In this document: positions 1-10,296 of the stretch, one piece after another | How positions within the stretch are numbered: position 1 is the first letter of the stretch | Layout of the letters: each line of letters opens with the position of its first letter | NCBI RefSeq assembly: GCF_905147365.1 | Contig: NC_056425.1 | Location: 8,997,501 to 9,061,500, forward strand | Direction: 5' to 3' | Length of the DNA stretch: 64,000 bases | Source of the DNA: Aricia agestis | Lineage: Eukaryota; Arthropoda; Insecta; Lepidoptera; Lycaenidae | Notes under the pieces: model-generated | What the model was told of the DNA's origin: nothing | Seen by the model: only the letters and a program-made list of their open reading frames with translations | The model's database searches: none | Position numbers and translations under genes: made by a program

Positions 1-42
1 TAATTGGTGGATAGCCTTATCAGGAAGTGGTGAAACAGGCCC
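1..42. mobile_element. Right end of a PIF/Harbinger-type MITE (family M1)
   Basis: The window opens inside a short MITE. Its right end reads 'aagtggtgaaacaggccc' and is followed by TTA. Copies at 5975-6080, 11095-11231 and 20237-20363 share the ends 'gggcctgtttcaccact' and its complement. Two of them are flanked by identical 3-bp duplications (CTA and TAA), which suits a Harbinger-like target preference. The left part lies outside the window. Confidence 0.7.
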
Positions 43-164
43 TTAGTCACCAAAATTCCTAAATTTTTAGGCTTAGGTAGATATCAAGCAATCGGTATTT
101 TTTAATACATAATATATGAGCTGGGTTCTACTTTTCCTACAGTATAACTTATAAGTTACTACAG

Positions 165-221
165 TATATAAACGCTGTCGCTAGCTCTCATAACATGAAG
201 CCACCACGTCGTAAACGCGAG
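165..221 (+). promoter_or_regulatory. TATA-like box, short ATG exon and consensus splice donor (candidate first exon)
   Basis: 'gtatataaacgctg' (about 164-177) is a TATA-like motif. About 25 bases later an ATG at 195 opens nine codons encoding MKPPRRKRE, which end at 221 directly before GTAAGA, a near-consensus donor. It could be the first coding exon of a host gene that continues outside what I can trace, or chance. I found no second exon. Confidence 0.22.
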
Positions 222-504
222 GTAAGATTTACACCAACACAAAAAAACTGTTACCCACCCACCAATCTTCATCTACACAGGGTATTAAACACACATTTTG
301 GCTTTAAAACGGTCCCGTAAGATGTGAAAATTGTTTATGCTTCGGTTAATAACCATTTTATTTTTTTTAATTTGGAGCTTACACTCAAAGGATACAACGA
401 CTGGGGTATTATAGCCTAACATACATATTTTTCTTATTGAAAAATAGCTTCAAAAATATTTTTACACAAAATGTTGTTCTTTTTTTCTATAAAATATTTT
501 TTTA

Positions 505-640
505 CGAATCAGCTAACGAGGAAACGGGTCACCTGATGGAAAGCAACTACCGTCGCGTCCCCTATATGGACTCTCGTAAGTCGTAACATTAAAAGAGCTG
601 CAGGAGCGTTGCCGGCCTTTATTCTCATTAATTGTATTTT
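505..640 (-). repeat. Fragment of SINE-like retroposon H
   Basis: Contains 'gggtcacctgatggaaagc' and, further on, 'gagctgcaggagcgttgccg'. It is a diverged fragment of the family found at 16986-17210, 40156-40245, 41991-42303 and 51875-52210. Orientation is inferred from the A-rich end of the 51875 copy. Confidence 0.6.
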
Positions 641-803
641 AATTTAATTGTAGCCTATTAGTATGTTGGTTTAACAAGGTAAGTATAAGGTTTATTAGTT
701 ATTAGTTTATTACTGTGGTTTATTACCTTGACCGAAAACGTAGATTTTCTACTCTTCAAATTACCATTCTAAAATAAAAACAGCTGTTCAGTTCAACAAG
801 GGC

Positions 804-942
804 CAAGGCTATAGACGAACGTAGCGAGAAAAGGAACTAAACGCTTTTATCATACAAAAACGTCATTTTTGACATGTGTTTGACAGTTCTCCTTTACCAG
901 CAGCGCTCCCGTCAACGTCACCCACGTTCATTTAAAGCCTTG
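804..942. mobile_element. Short MITE, family M2, copy 1
   Basis: Ends 'caaggctatagacgaacgt' and 'acgttcatttaaagccttg' form imperfect terminal inverted repeats. The interior ('cttttatcatacaaaaacg', 'ttctcctttaccagcagcgc') matches, in reverse orientation, the copy at 16385-16497. The short reading frames crossing it are not gene-like. Confidence 0.6.
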
Positions 943-1090
943 TCGAGCTGTAGCGCAGAAATGTATGTTGAGAAACTATCAAACTTACAACATTGTTGTT
1001 CTTTGAAAATACTTTATTTAAAACTATATACAGTGTATTCAATAAAACAAAACGCTTTAGTTAGATCTTAGAAGATTTCGATTAGGACAT

Positions 1091-1252
1091 AGGCTGGTAT
1101 AAATAGTCGGTACCTACTTAAGATGCAACCCGGTCTCAAGACGCGATTCGGCTCTATGATTGGTCCAAATTTTGACAGCCAACCAATCACGGAGCCTGAA
1201 CCATGTCTTGAGACCGAAATGCGTCTTGAATACTGACTATTTATACCAGCCT
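1091..1252. mobile_element. 162-bp MITE with 18-bp terminal inverted repeats
   Basis: The first 18 bases ('aggctggtataaatagtc') are the exact reverse complement of the last 18 (1235-1252). The interior is not coding. The flanks ATA and TTA around the inner 'ggctgg' ends may be a decayed 3-bp duplication. No second copy was seen here. Confidence 0.75.
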
Positions 1253-1420
1253 TAGAAGGTTATTGAAAAAGCAAGATTGTAGGCGTCTACATTGTATATT
1301 TTATGTGGAGATTTACAAGGTGTTAAACCGGACCAACGGCCGGCGGTCACGAAACCAGAGAGCTGTAAACCTGAATCAGAACTGCGCCAAATTTCATTTG
1401 TGGCCAATAAAATATAAAAC

Positions 1421-1931
1421 ACTAGATGACGCCCGCAACTCCGTTACACCAAAATTCGATTATTGCGCGGAAGCCGTACATTTTTTTCGAGTAAAAATAT
1501 CTATGGACGCTTCACACCATAGATATTTTCTGTCTGTCTGGCCCCGTGGTAAGTACCTGAAGGACTTGTGTTACGGGTACCAGACAACTATTAAATACTT
1601 TTATACTATACATATATTTAAGATTTTTTTTATTATATGATACACATAATATTCTTTACACATCCATGACCCAGGAAATTTGAAAAGTTTTTGTTCCATC
1701 GGCGGTATTCAAACCCGCGACCCCCGGCTTGAGATACCAACAGCCCACCAACTGAGTCACAGAGGTCGTAAAAAAAGTATCCCAGGTAAGTATCCCGGGA
1801 CTCAAAGTATGTCCATTCTCCATAGACCATAGTCCATACCAAACAACAAACTCGGTTCAGCGGTTTAGGCGTGAAGAGGTAACAGACAGAAAGACAGACA
1901 CACTTTCGCATTTTATATAATATTAGTATGG
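1421..1931 (+). repeat. Lepidopteran repeat G, interrupted by a SINE
   Basis: The left part 'gatgacgcccgcaactccgt' and the right part ('ttcagcggtttaggcgtgaa', 'cagacacactttcgca', ending 'ataatattagtatggat') are the two ends of unit G. Other copies lie at 12641, 18888, 25180, 32581, 46685 and 59360, and in reverse at 10297, 21048, 26090 and 50700. The tRNA-like SINE on the other strand sits between them. No protein is encoded. Family identity (SINE, LINE tail or Helitron fragment) is not settled by sequence alone. Confidence 0.65.
1515..1770 (-). mobile_element. tRNA-derived SINE, copy 1
   Basis: Read on the minus strand, a tRNA-like head runs 'ctgtgactcagttggtgggc' (A-box-like) then 'gggtttgaataccgc' (B-box-like). 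The body follows with 'cctgggtcatggatgtgt', an AT-rich stretch and 'gttgtctggtacccgtaac'. A second copy with a cleaner B box lies at 47868-47996. The internal pol III promoter boxes support a SINE. No intact tRNA cloverleaf with an anticodon arm is present, so it is not a tRNA gene. Confidence 0.65.
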
Positions 1932-1937
1932 ATATTA

Positions 1938-2096
1938 ACGGCCGTTCCCAATATTTGATCTATCTCTGGTTTTGCCCTACTAGAGATAGGAATGGCTCAC
2001 AATTGACATAAAATATATGTCTCTAATGTCTAATGTGAGCTATTCCTATCTCTAGTAGGGCAAAACCAGAAATAGATCAAATATTGGGAACGGCCG
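1938..2096. mobile_element. PIF/Harbinger-type MITE, family M3, copy 1 (TAA duplication)
   Basis: A 159-bp near-palindrome. Ends 'cggccgttcccaatatttg' and its complement are flanked on both sides by TAA (1935-1937 and 2097-2099). The arms contain 'ggttttgccctactagag'. It is nearly the same as the copy at 6692-6848, whose central segment is inverted relative to this one. Confidence 0.85.
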
Positions 2097-3440
2097 TAAG
2101 AAAGTATGGATTACAGTAGGTACAGCCAATTCAAGATAATATGCTCCTTTTTATAATCATTTATAAACAAAAAGTTGAGGTCTACTTCTAGACTATGTAC
2201 ATAGTTTGTCTTCCAAAAAACGATTTGGTAATTTTGTATAGCAATAAGCTTCCCTGATGAGTTTTCTATTTTTAAATAGTGAAAATCCCTTCGATTAACT
2301 TCAGTAGTTTTTAAGAAAATATCGGACAACTAACTTTAAAGAAATCAAAAAGAAAGACTTGGGTATCTTTTATCACGAAGACTCTTTAGAAAAATTCTTT
2401 GATGCATCAAATTTTCCGAATTGACTACTTAAATTTGCAGTGGCGTAAATAGGGCGGTGCCACCGGTGCCCAGGCACAGGGCGTAGACTCTGGGGGGCGC
2501 AAGAATGGCCAGATCCTTATTTTTCGAATTGCTCCCGATAAGTTCCCGTTGCGCCCCAGAGAAGTTTCCCAATGTAGTAAAAAAATATCCACAGCCGAAA
2601 ATAATATAACCTCCTCCTTTTTGGAAATCGGTTAAAAAACTAAGGTGCAGTTATATAGAAGCTCGCACAGGGCTAAAAAAAAGGTTATTTGCGGCACTGT
2701 AAATTTGTAAAAGTTACTGACAGATATACAGACACTTTTTTTCATTTAAATAGTATTTGTTTATCTAATATATATATAAAATAAGTCGGGTTTTCCTTCC
2801 TGACACTATAACCGATTTCCACGGTTTTGCATTCGTTGGAAAGGTCTCGGGCTTCGTGAGGTCTATAGAAAAACTTCAAGAGATAAGCAGGAAAACAGGG
2901 AAAATCATTTTATGGCAAAACAACGTTTGCCGGGACAGTTAGTGAAATGGAAACTATTATTTCTTCCCTGTTAAGTCTTATTTTCTTGTCTTTATAAGCA
3001 CTACAGTAGTCCTAAAACAGAATAATTCATAGCTGTTATAATACTTAACAATAAAAGAACCCTAAAAACGTAAGTTATAAAGCAATAGCCCTTAAAGGCT
3101 GCAATAAAATATACAAATAGGACGGATATAATCGCAAAACTACATTTTGAACTTAATTACTTTGCAATAAGGCCTAAACGTACAGTCCTAAGGAATGTCT
3201 CAATTAAAAACATGGACTTTTCATTTTCCCTTTTATTTTCGTAACTGATCATAAATGTCAAGTCATGAAGCAATAAAATAAAGTCCGGCCCTGCCCCTGT
3301 AGGGAGTGTAGTGTCAACACCATTAAAATGATGTTTTGTACTTTAATCATTACGACTGATAAGGATATTGTCATTTAAATACCCATTTGATATTTGATTA
3401 TTATTACCTGATACTAATTAGTTATTACATTTGTTTATTT
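2097..3440. other. Gene-free stretch with decayed repeats
   Basis: No supportable gene. About 2446-2560 resembles a dispersed unit ('gtggcgtaaatagggcggtg'). About 2780-2880 carries 'aagtcgggttttccttcctg' and 'cattcgttggaaaggtctcg', a common lepidopteran repeat. 2912-2940 holds the 'aacgtttgccgggacagtta' end of repeat B on the minus strand. The rest is AT-rich unique sequence. Confidence 0.5.
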
Positions 3441-3683
3441 ATATACTCATAGAAAAGATGAGAAAACGTTTTATATTACTCCTAAACGTGTCAATTAGTT
3501 TTATTACCAGCTATTCATGTAAACATAGCAGATTAAAGCGATTTATTTTTAAAAAAATCGCCGATTTTTAAAAAAAATTAAGTCGCTTTAATCTGCTATG
3601 TTTACATGAATAGCTGTAACTAAAATTAATTGACACGTTTAGGAGTAATATAAGACGTTTTCTCATCTTTTCTATGAGTATAT
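3441..3683. mobile_element. Foldback element, ~243 bp
   Basis: Arms of about 100 bases are inverted copies. 'atactcatagaaaagatgag' at the left mirrors 'ctcatcttttctatgagtat' at the right. The inner arms 'catgtaaacatagcagatta' and its complement flank an A/T-rich loop near 3541-3585. Non-coding MITE or foldback. No clear target duplication. Confidence 0.8.
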
Positions 3684-3928
3684 ACACAACATAAACGTGG
3701 CCAGGTGCGAGACTACCAGAGAAGTTTCGTAAGAGACCAGCGCGGCATCCCTAGGGGCGCGTATTAGCAGATTGGACGAAAACCATTGCGCCATCCACTC
3801 ACAAGATTGTCCAGGATTTTAAACGATGTGGAATATACCGACACCGATTACGAAAACGAACTTCGGAAACAAGACAAAACGTGATGGCTTGGTCGTCTCA
3901 AACTTGACAAAAGGCGTGGCTCGAAAAT

Positions 3929-4363
3929 AATATGCGCTGGAACGAGCGGTTTGGCCGCTACACTGCTAGAACAAGCAATTGTATGTAAAGATTTATTTAA
4001 ATAGCAGCGCGGTCGTGCTGTCATTAGCCGCGTACTGATCAAGCGAGCAACCTCGCGAGGCAGTTGCTCACGCCCTGCACTTGGCAGTCAGGAGTCAGGA
4101 CGTGCCTCGCCCGAGGCACGAGGGAAACGCATGCGTTGCCTCGCCCGAGCGTGCCGCGGCCTGAGCCGAGCGTTATTGGTTTTTGTCGATACTCAAAGGC
4201 GCCTCGGTACGCTTGCCGCGCTCACTCGGCACGTCCTGACCGACCGAGCAACTGCCTCGCGAGGCTACTCGCTTGGTCAGTACGCGGCTATTTACAATAA
4301 TTTTACATTCAATTGCTTGTGATCTCGTAGTGTAGCGATCAAACCGCTCGTTCGAGCGCATAT
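3929..4363. mobile_element. GC-rich 435-bp foldback transposon
   Basis: The left end 'atatgcgctggaacgagcgg' mirrors the right end 'ccgctcgttcgagcgcatat'. Homology continues inward through 'aagcaattg', 'tagccgcgtactga' and 'cctcgcgaggcagttgctc'. The centre (about 4100-4200) is much richer in GC and CpG than its surroundings. The several overlapping short reading frames on both strands are a by-product of that GC richness and are not taken as genes. Confidence 0.75.
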
Positions 4364-4388
4364 AAAGGTACAAGTTGGAACCGAGCGA

Positions 4389-4562
4389 TACTCGACAACT
4401 GCAGACGACGCGACGTGTCGTCGCGACACTACTAGTTTCTATGTATTTCTATGAAACACCCTCCGCAGCTAGCGATACGAAGCTAGCGACACTTATTCTT
4501 ATTCATAGAAAAAATAAACAAATAGGAACCAGTAGTATCGCGTCGATACGTCTGTTGTCGCC
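4389..4562. mobile_element. Second foldback element beside the GC-rich one
   Basis: 'ctcgacaactgcagacg' and 'cgcgacactactagtttc' at the left mirror 'aaccagtagtatcgcg' and 'acgtctgttgtcg' at the right, with an inner 'agctagcg' repeat. Just beyond it, 'gccacggagct' (about 4559) and 'agctccgtgg' (about 4596) form another small inverted pair. Confidence 0.6.
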
Positions 4563-4563
4563 A

Positions 4564-5364
4564 CGGAGCTAATACAGAGCGGCAACCTTCGTATGAGCTC
4601 CGTGGTTGCCGCTTCATGTAGCCGGCTTATAACCTCTATTGTATCGAAACAGCACCTATTTTTTCGCGTGATATATTAGTAATTGAGGTCTACAGGAGAT
4701 ACAGTGGGGCTAATAGTAGAGTCACAAGTCACAACAGTCCCTATATCCTAAAGCGTTAAAATGGGTCTCTATAAAGGTTCTTTAATAGTTCTTATACGTA
4801 TTTACACATTTTAAAGTAGTCTAGAGTCTAGACCCGTGGCCCTAACCTTTCTTTCATACGCCACAAACATGTCTTGGTCTTGGTATCACGGGCCGCAACA
4901 AAAAAATTTTAGGGTTAAAAAATAACGTTATACAAAATTAAAAATTTCACGTCTTTCACGACGACTTTTCATTATTTTGCCGGTGGGCGTAAATTTCAAA
5001 ATGGTTTTACATCACACGGGCCACAGATAAAGTGCCGGTGGGCCGCATGCGGCAAGCGGGCCGTGGGTTGGCGATAGCTGGTCTAGACTCTAGACTCCAG
5101 AGCCTCATAATAATCTTTTTAACTGACTTTCAAAAAAGTAAGAGGTTCGGATGTTCGGCTGTCGATATTCTTTTTCAGATTAAAGCGCTTTTTCAAGCAC
5201 AGCACTTTTTCAGCGGTGCGGCGCTGACAACAATCTAAAAAAGTGAAATTACTATTTTACCAACACTAGTTTACATAATGTTTCTGTTCTTTGGTTTGTG
5301 GTAGTTCCTCAAGCCTCTGGCTATCTCTTGCTAGCGCCCTAGGGCGTCGCGACCCATGATATAG
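4564..5364. other. Gene-free stretch
   Basis: Contains an imperfect inverted pair, 'tagagtctagacccgtggcc' near 4825 and 'ccgtgggttggcgatagctggtctagactctaga' split around 5060-5097, which may be the ends of a decayed element. I see no supportable gene. Confidence 0.4.
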
Positions 5365-5688
5365 TCAATAAGTTAAAGTAAGGTGTTCAGGTACAAAGTC
5401 CGATTGTTTTGCGAGTTTTTTGCCGCGGTTCTCCCGAGGAGGCCATTCCGCGTCAATTACATTAGAGTGGCGATCTACATACACACCGTTTGGGGTTATC
5501 CTACCCCGGAAATCCTTGATAGTAATCCTTAAGTCGTCTGCATAAGGGTCTACCAGACGTAATAAATGGTCTCTACGACCTGCACTCGGCTGATTGCTTC
5601 CAGATGGATTGTGGTCAACGCTCCCCGCACGCCATTTTGTTTTTACAGTCAGATATAGTCTTGAGAGTGTAAATATAGAGACAGTAAT
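5365..5688 (-). CDS. Unrecognised 107-codon stop-free reading frame without ATG (exon or relic)
   Basis: On the minus strand a frame is open from just after a TGA (5689-5691) to a TGA at 5365-5367, with no ATG. That suggests an internal or last exon, or a 5'-truncated relic. The product is polar and balanced in composition. It includes the stretches WRAGSVDHNPSGSNQPS, LLRLVDPYADDLRITIKDF, GRITPNGVYVDRHSNVIDAEW split across positions, and a basic C-terminus ending in LTLTY. A pyrimidine-rich tract ending in AG ('tttacactctcaag', minus strand) lies upstream and could be a splice acceptor. Local GC is higher than the flanks and no known repeat overlaps. I do not recognise the family. It may be a host exon or a fragment of a mobile-element protein. 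Confidence 0.4.
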   Translation of the reverse strand: MTVSIFTLSRLYLTVKTKWRAGSVDHNPSGSNQPSAGRRDHLLRLVDPYADDLRITIKDFRGRITPNGVYVDRHSNVIDAEWPPRENRGKKLAKQSDFVPEHLTLTY

Positions 5689-5737
5689 TCAGCCATTACA
5701 ACAAACGAAGTTTTACGCCTCGTTATATCATAGTTTT

Positions 5738-5775
5738 GCTATGAGATGAGTCCATTAATGAACTCATCTCATAGC
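5738..5775. repeat. Perfect hairpin, 14-bp arms
   Basis: 'gctatgagatgagt' and its exact complement are separated by a ten-base loop. It is probably the core of a small foldback element. Confidence 0.7.
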
Positions 5776-5974
5776 ATGCTTTCTCATGTGTTAATGTGTA
5801 CAAGATTCCAGTCAGGTTGGCCTGCTCTCAGTCCGACTGCATTCAATCGGCCTCTATATTTTGGCCTTTAGCCTGTCTGCATGTGAATCAAGTTTTCAGA
5901 TGATACTACGGAATGGGCCATGAGCCCATGACGTAAAACTTAAGTCTCGGACAATTCTTACTTTCTGATACTTA

Positions 5975-6080
5975 GGGCCTGTTTCACCACTTCCTGATAA
6001 GTGATAAGTGTCGGATAAGCTATCCACAACTTATCTGACAGATACTCCATACTCTATCTGTCAAGTGGTGAAACAGTCCC
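5975..6080. mobile_element. Family M1 MITE, copy 2 (Harbinger-type)
   Basis: 106 bp. Ends 'gggcctgtttcaccacttcc' and 'aagtggtgaaacagtccc', preceded by TTA and followed by TTT, probably a mutated 3-bp duplication. Interior 'gtcggataagctatccac'. Confidence 0.75.
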
Positions 6081-6627
6081 TTTGTCTTTGAAATAACGTA
6101 CCTTGCCTTGATTTCCTACAAAAAGAACTATCTAGATTCTAGAGATTCGTACAAAATCTCATCTGCATCTGTCCAGCAGGTGCTGCCGCAAAACCACCCT
6201 AAGCAACACCACATAAAGCACAATATTGTTTAATTTCTACGTCATTTATTTTGTGTCGTATAATTGCCACGTCAGACGCAGTCGCCGGCGTTGCTTATAT
6301 ATTTTACCGTAGTGTCTCTAATTCTGGTCTTTATACCGTCTAGATAAAGGTTAAGCGAGGGGCAAAATAAGGAGTAATGAAGTGTATATTTGTGCATGTT
6401 TTAATATTAATTGTAAGTTTTCTACTCGGCTGCGTGGATGTAAATGTTCCTGTCAAATCAAATCGCACGCCCGATTGCGCACCGGGACTATAATGTGTCT
6501 ATTTGGATGACATATTATTTAGATATCCCCCGAATGAATTAGACGTTACCCTCCTTTGCGTAGTCGGTAAAATCATTGTTGTATCGTTGTACTATCAGAG
6601 AAGTTGATTCATAGGCATCCATTACAC

Positions 6628-6690
6628 GGTAGGTTTTGCTGTCAGTTTTACCATAGTCGTGGCTGTAACTGATGGATAGCCTACCGTCTA
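6628..6690. repeat. Small inverted repeat
   Basis: 'acggtaggttttgctgtcag' and 'gatggatagcctaccgt' form an imperfect stem directly beside the M3 MITE. It is likely a decayed short element. Confidence 0.45.
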
Positions 6691-6691
6691 A

Positions 6692-6848
6692 CAGCCGTTC
6701 CCAATATTTGATCTATCTCTGGTTTTGCCCTACTAGAGATAGGAAAGCTCACATTAGACATTAGAGACATATATTTTATATCAATTGTGAGCTATTTCTA
6801 TCTCTAGTAAGGTAAAACCAGAGATAGATCAAATATTGGGAACGGCCG
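6692..6848. mobile_element. PIF/Harbinger-type MITE, family M3, copy 2 (TAA duplication)
   Basis: 157 bp. Ends 'cagccgttcccaatatttg' and 'caaatattgggaacggccg' lie between TAA at 6689-6691 and TAA at 6849-6851. The arms match copy 1 at 1938-2096 closely; the inner 35-40 bases are in the opposite orientation. Confidence 0.85.
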
Positions 6849-6854
6849 TAAGAG

Positions 6855-6932
6855 CGTGACAGACGGTTGCATGAAGTTGATTGACGAAAATCTGGATATT
6901 TTGATTTTTGTTTCATGCAACCATCAGTCACG
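6855..6932. repeat. Inverted repeat adjoining the M3 MITE
   Basis: 'cgtgacagacggttgcatga' and 'catgcaaccatcagtcacg' pair with one mismatch and one gap across a 38-base loop. Related words ('catcagtcaccatcagtc', 'gattgacgg') recur to about 7100, so a larger decayed element may extend there. Confidence 0.5.
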
Positions 6933-8628
6933 AATTTTGAGTGAGTGTTGTTACATCTGACAAAATAGGAAAAAAAATTAGAAACATATACTTTTAAAAT
7001 TTTGACTTTGAATGACATAAAACTGAAGATAATTGAGTGACCGTCTAATACCATTCGTCAGTCCATCAGTCACCATCAGTCAAACATAATTCCTGATTGA
7101 CGGAATTGACTGTCGCTTGCATGATCTACGTGATTTGGTTGCGTTATGTCACTTATGTCAAACCCAACCGACAGATCACGACCATGACTATGTATTAAAT
7201 AATAAATATACACGATCCGACCAAATGACGTAGGTCCGTCAACTGCCAATGAATCAATTTCTTCAATGGTACAATAATTAGGTATTAGTTATTACTGTAA
7301 ACAAAAGTTGTAATAGACAAAACGCAAAATATCACAATAATATCAGGTAACACAGATTAAAAAAATATAATATTATGTTATGTTTGTCACTGTAGAACTC
7401 ATAGATCACAGTCGCTGTTGCTTTTTGAAGACCGTCATTCAAATCCTTACCTAATAAACAGGCTAGCGGCTGCCGGCTAGGGCATTCCTAGAGAAACGCT
7501 ATAGGGCATAGGCCCTAGGTCGTCTAATTAAAAGCTAAGTAAGTATAGTTTATTGCATTAGGTAGGTCATAACTCATATTGTTTTCATCCTAAAAATGTT
7601 AAATATCTTTAAAAAAACTCCTTTTCTTATTCTCTCGTACATATTTACTATATTAACTTAATTTGTACTTAATTTGTGTTATACGTGTAATTAGGAAGTA
7701 CCAACTCAACGATTAGGGGCACGCTGTAATGCTCAAACAGAAATCGTCGTAAATATTATACATATATTATACTTAACGGGATATTATATTTTCCTTGTAA
7801 CTTTTAAACTTCAAGAATAAATCAGAAAGCATTTCACAAATAAAACACTTGTACGAGGATGACATAGAAGTGGTGCCTGGTGGTCGTTGCTCAAGAGTTG
7901 AGTTTTGTTTAATTACGTGTCACGGCCCACGTGACTGCCGAGTGCCGGCGCTAGCCCCGCAAGTCCCGCAACGTGACACGCCAGAATCAATAAGTTCTAA
8001 ACTACACTATTATCACAATTCACAGACATATATCAAGATAGATACCGCATGTCGCTCTATTTGCTCAAGTTAACTAAGCAGCTGTTTCGAGAAGATGGTC
8101 GGTATGGTATATTAAAATTATAAAATTTGAAACAAAAAATCATGAAAATTTATTTTTATTAATCTGACTGAAGCATTCCCACTTGCCAGAAAATGTATGT
8201 TTATTTTATCCAACCATCTTCTTTGGTCAGCTCCCCCTCCTACCTGGGTACGCCCATGGGTTCGTATTTAGTACCTAGTCGTTAGTATTTAGTACAGTTA
8301 CCTAACGTTTGTAACTTTGTACCCATTAATCTGCAGTATATTTGTCATCCGTCAGGCCCCCAAATCATAACTTGTGCATTTACCTCATTTAAGTACAAAC
8401 AGATCCAAATCATAAATGTCAAAACTAAGTGCTCGTCCAAGAGATATGAATCTACATTCTACGATTATAATGAGAAAGAACTGACACAGATGAAAGCGTA
8501 GATATGTCCAGTGATGCCTGCGACATGTGGCTTGACGGGTCGTTATGATAAAACCATAGACTTAATATTATTATGGATAAAACAATCACAGTATTATCTA
8601 GATCTATTACTGTACTTAGTACATTTTT
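6933..8628. other. Gene-free stretch
   Basis: AT-rich, with no supportable gene, tRNA or clear repeat boundary. A 74-codon frame at 7849-8073 has no domain, no conserved composition and no splice context, and is not called. Confidence 0.4.
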
Positions 8629-8758
8629 GAAGCCTATAAACACGTTGGAAAACAGTACCTAGTAGGTTCTCAAAAGCCTATAAGCACGTTGAAAAGCTGT
8701 ACCTAATAGGTTCTCAAAAGCTTATCAACACGGTTGTAAAAGCTGTAGTTGATTCTTG
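8629..8758. repeat. Three-copy 44-bp tandem repeat
   Basis: Units at 8629-8671, 8672-8715 and 8716-8758. Each runs 'aagcctataagcacgttg', 'aaaagctgtacct', then 'aataggttctc', with the third unit the most diverged. It is a local minisatellite. The minus-strand frame across it is not gene-like. Confidence 0.8.
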
Positions 8759-8884
8759 AAGCCATAAAACACTATGTATTCTAGTACCTACCAAAAGTTT
8801 CAGGTCAAAGCCACTACTTAGTTACAGAAGAGTTGACCAATTGCTAATAAGTAATTTTTAATGTACATAAACGTTAATTACTTA

Positions 8885-9070
8885 ATTAAGATTAAAACAA
8901 TAAAACTCAAACTCAAACTCAATTTTTTTTATTCAGAATAAATTTTTTCAAATATTCTCTGAACGTCGGGGCTACACAGATGCCTACCACCGGTTCGGGA
9001 ACTAACCCGGCGAGAAGAACCGGCGTAAGAAACTCGCACGGGGCCATCTTTTTCTAAAAAGATGGAAAAT
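8885..9070 (-). mobile_element. 3' tail of a non-LTR retrotransposon
   Basis: Read on the minus strand it contains 'gtgcgagtttcttacgccgg', 'ttcttctcgccgg', 'cccgaaccggtggtaggcat', then an A/T-rich end and a 'ttgagtttgagtttgag' tail. The same block follows the C-terminal codons of a LINE ORF2 at 62500-62940, which identifies it as LINE 3' sequence, heavily 5'-truncated. Confidence 0.7.
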
Positions 9071-10296
9071 TACAAAAAATATATTATCAAATAACAGTGT
9101 GACTAAATAAAATACAACGAGTGTCTACATTATTTCCAATTAAATAATTATACACTTTCCTTGCACTTATTCCACTTTATTTTAATATATTTATTACAAA
9201 ATTGTTAAATACAGGACCGGTTTCGAAAAAATCCGATTTTTAATTGAAGATGAATTTCCACCAAGAAGTGACAGTACATTCAATATCTTAAAATTACTTA
9301 AAATATATTTTATTAAAAAATATTTAGCCACCACGCCACCAGGCAAATTGTAAATTACGATACATCTAGTGCCATCTATTGTCGAATAAATAAACAGAAG
9401 GTAGTTTTGTTAGTTTTGCTACTTGTCAATAGATGTCTCTTAGGCAACTTAACAGTCAAGTTACAGGCCACAGCTGATGATACTGTTCAACTTTGAAACC
9501 AATAGATGGCGCTTTGTCACCTATTATCAAACCTTGAATGTTGCAATAATGCAAAAGTATACAAGTAGCAAATGTTTGAATTTTTATTGAAGTGTCATAG
9601 TTCATACCTATGAGTCCTATCTTGTTACAGTTATTCTATCCACACACGAAGTAAATATTGATATAATACTTAAATACATAAAAGTTGTAATATTATTGTA
9701 TCATTTTTATATGTATTTCACAGAAAATATTGCCATATTAAAATACGAGCCGGTCCCGTTTGGCGGAGCTCGATTTGCTCGCCCGTCAGGCGTCAGCTTA
9801 TGTCAATATTGCCTTCGAAGGTGCATTGCTTTTTAAAGGCATCTGAAGGCGAAATAATTATAAATCAAACCGAATAATATGATAAAGTCGGACCAAAAAA
9901 ATACCGTTTAGTATTTTGTGTTGTTATAGTGAAACTATTTGTGTTCGGTTCGCAAGTCTAGCCGTCATAATCTTAGAAGAACAAACTAAGGTAAGTTTAT
10001 TCATATTTTAACTTTGAAATGTTGAGATAAAACGGTGTAAGCAGATGCTGCTGCTTAAACTACATCGAGGATAGCTTACTCCTCGCATTATTGCATAGTT
10101 GTCGCGTAAAATTACATTGAATTTCATACTAAAAACATCTTGTAAGTAGGTCGGTAACTTATTTTTCACGTGACTGTACTCTTCTAAGAAATGTACCTAA
10201 TCTGTGTTTATATTTTAACTTCCTGCGTAGGATAATTGAATTTTATTATAATCTAACGGTCATAAAACATAATCTGGTAAGACGAGATATATGCAA
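9071..10296. other. Mostly unique sequence with a possible non-coding first exon
   Basis: No protein gene. Around 9880-9992 a less AT-rich stretch ends 'gaacaaactaag' directly before GTAAGT at 9993, a perfect donor consensus, so it could be a 5'-UTR exon. No TATA box is evident. Elsewhere I see only AT-rich sequence. Confidence 0.25.

Noticed and set aside
1690..1765. Possible tRNA gene
   Set aside because: A and B boxes are present but no cloverleaf or anticodon arm, and a SINE body follows; it is a SINE head.
3848..4373. Four overlapping frames in GC-rich DNA
   Set aside because: By-product of low stop-codon density in a GC-rich foldback element.
7849..8073. 74-codon plus-strand frame
   Set aside because: No domain, splice signals or compositional bias above background.
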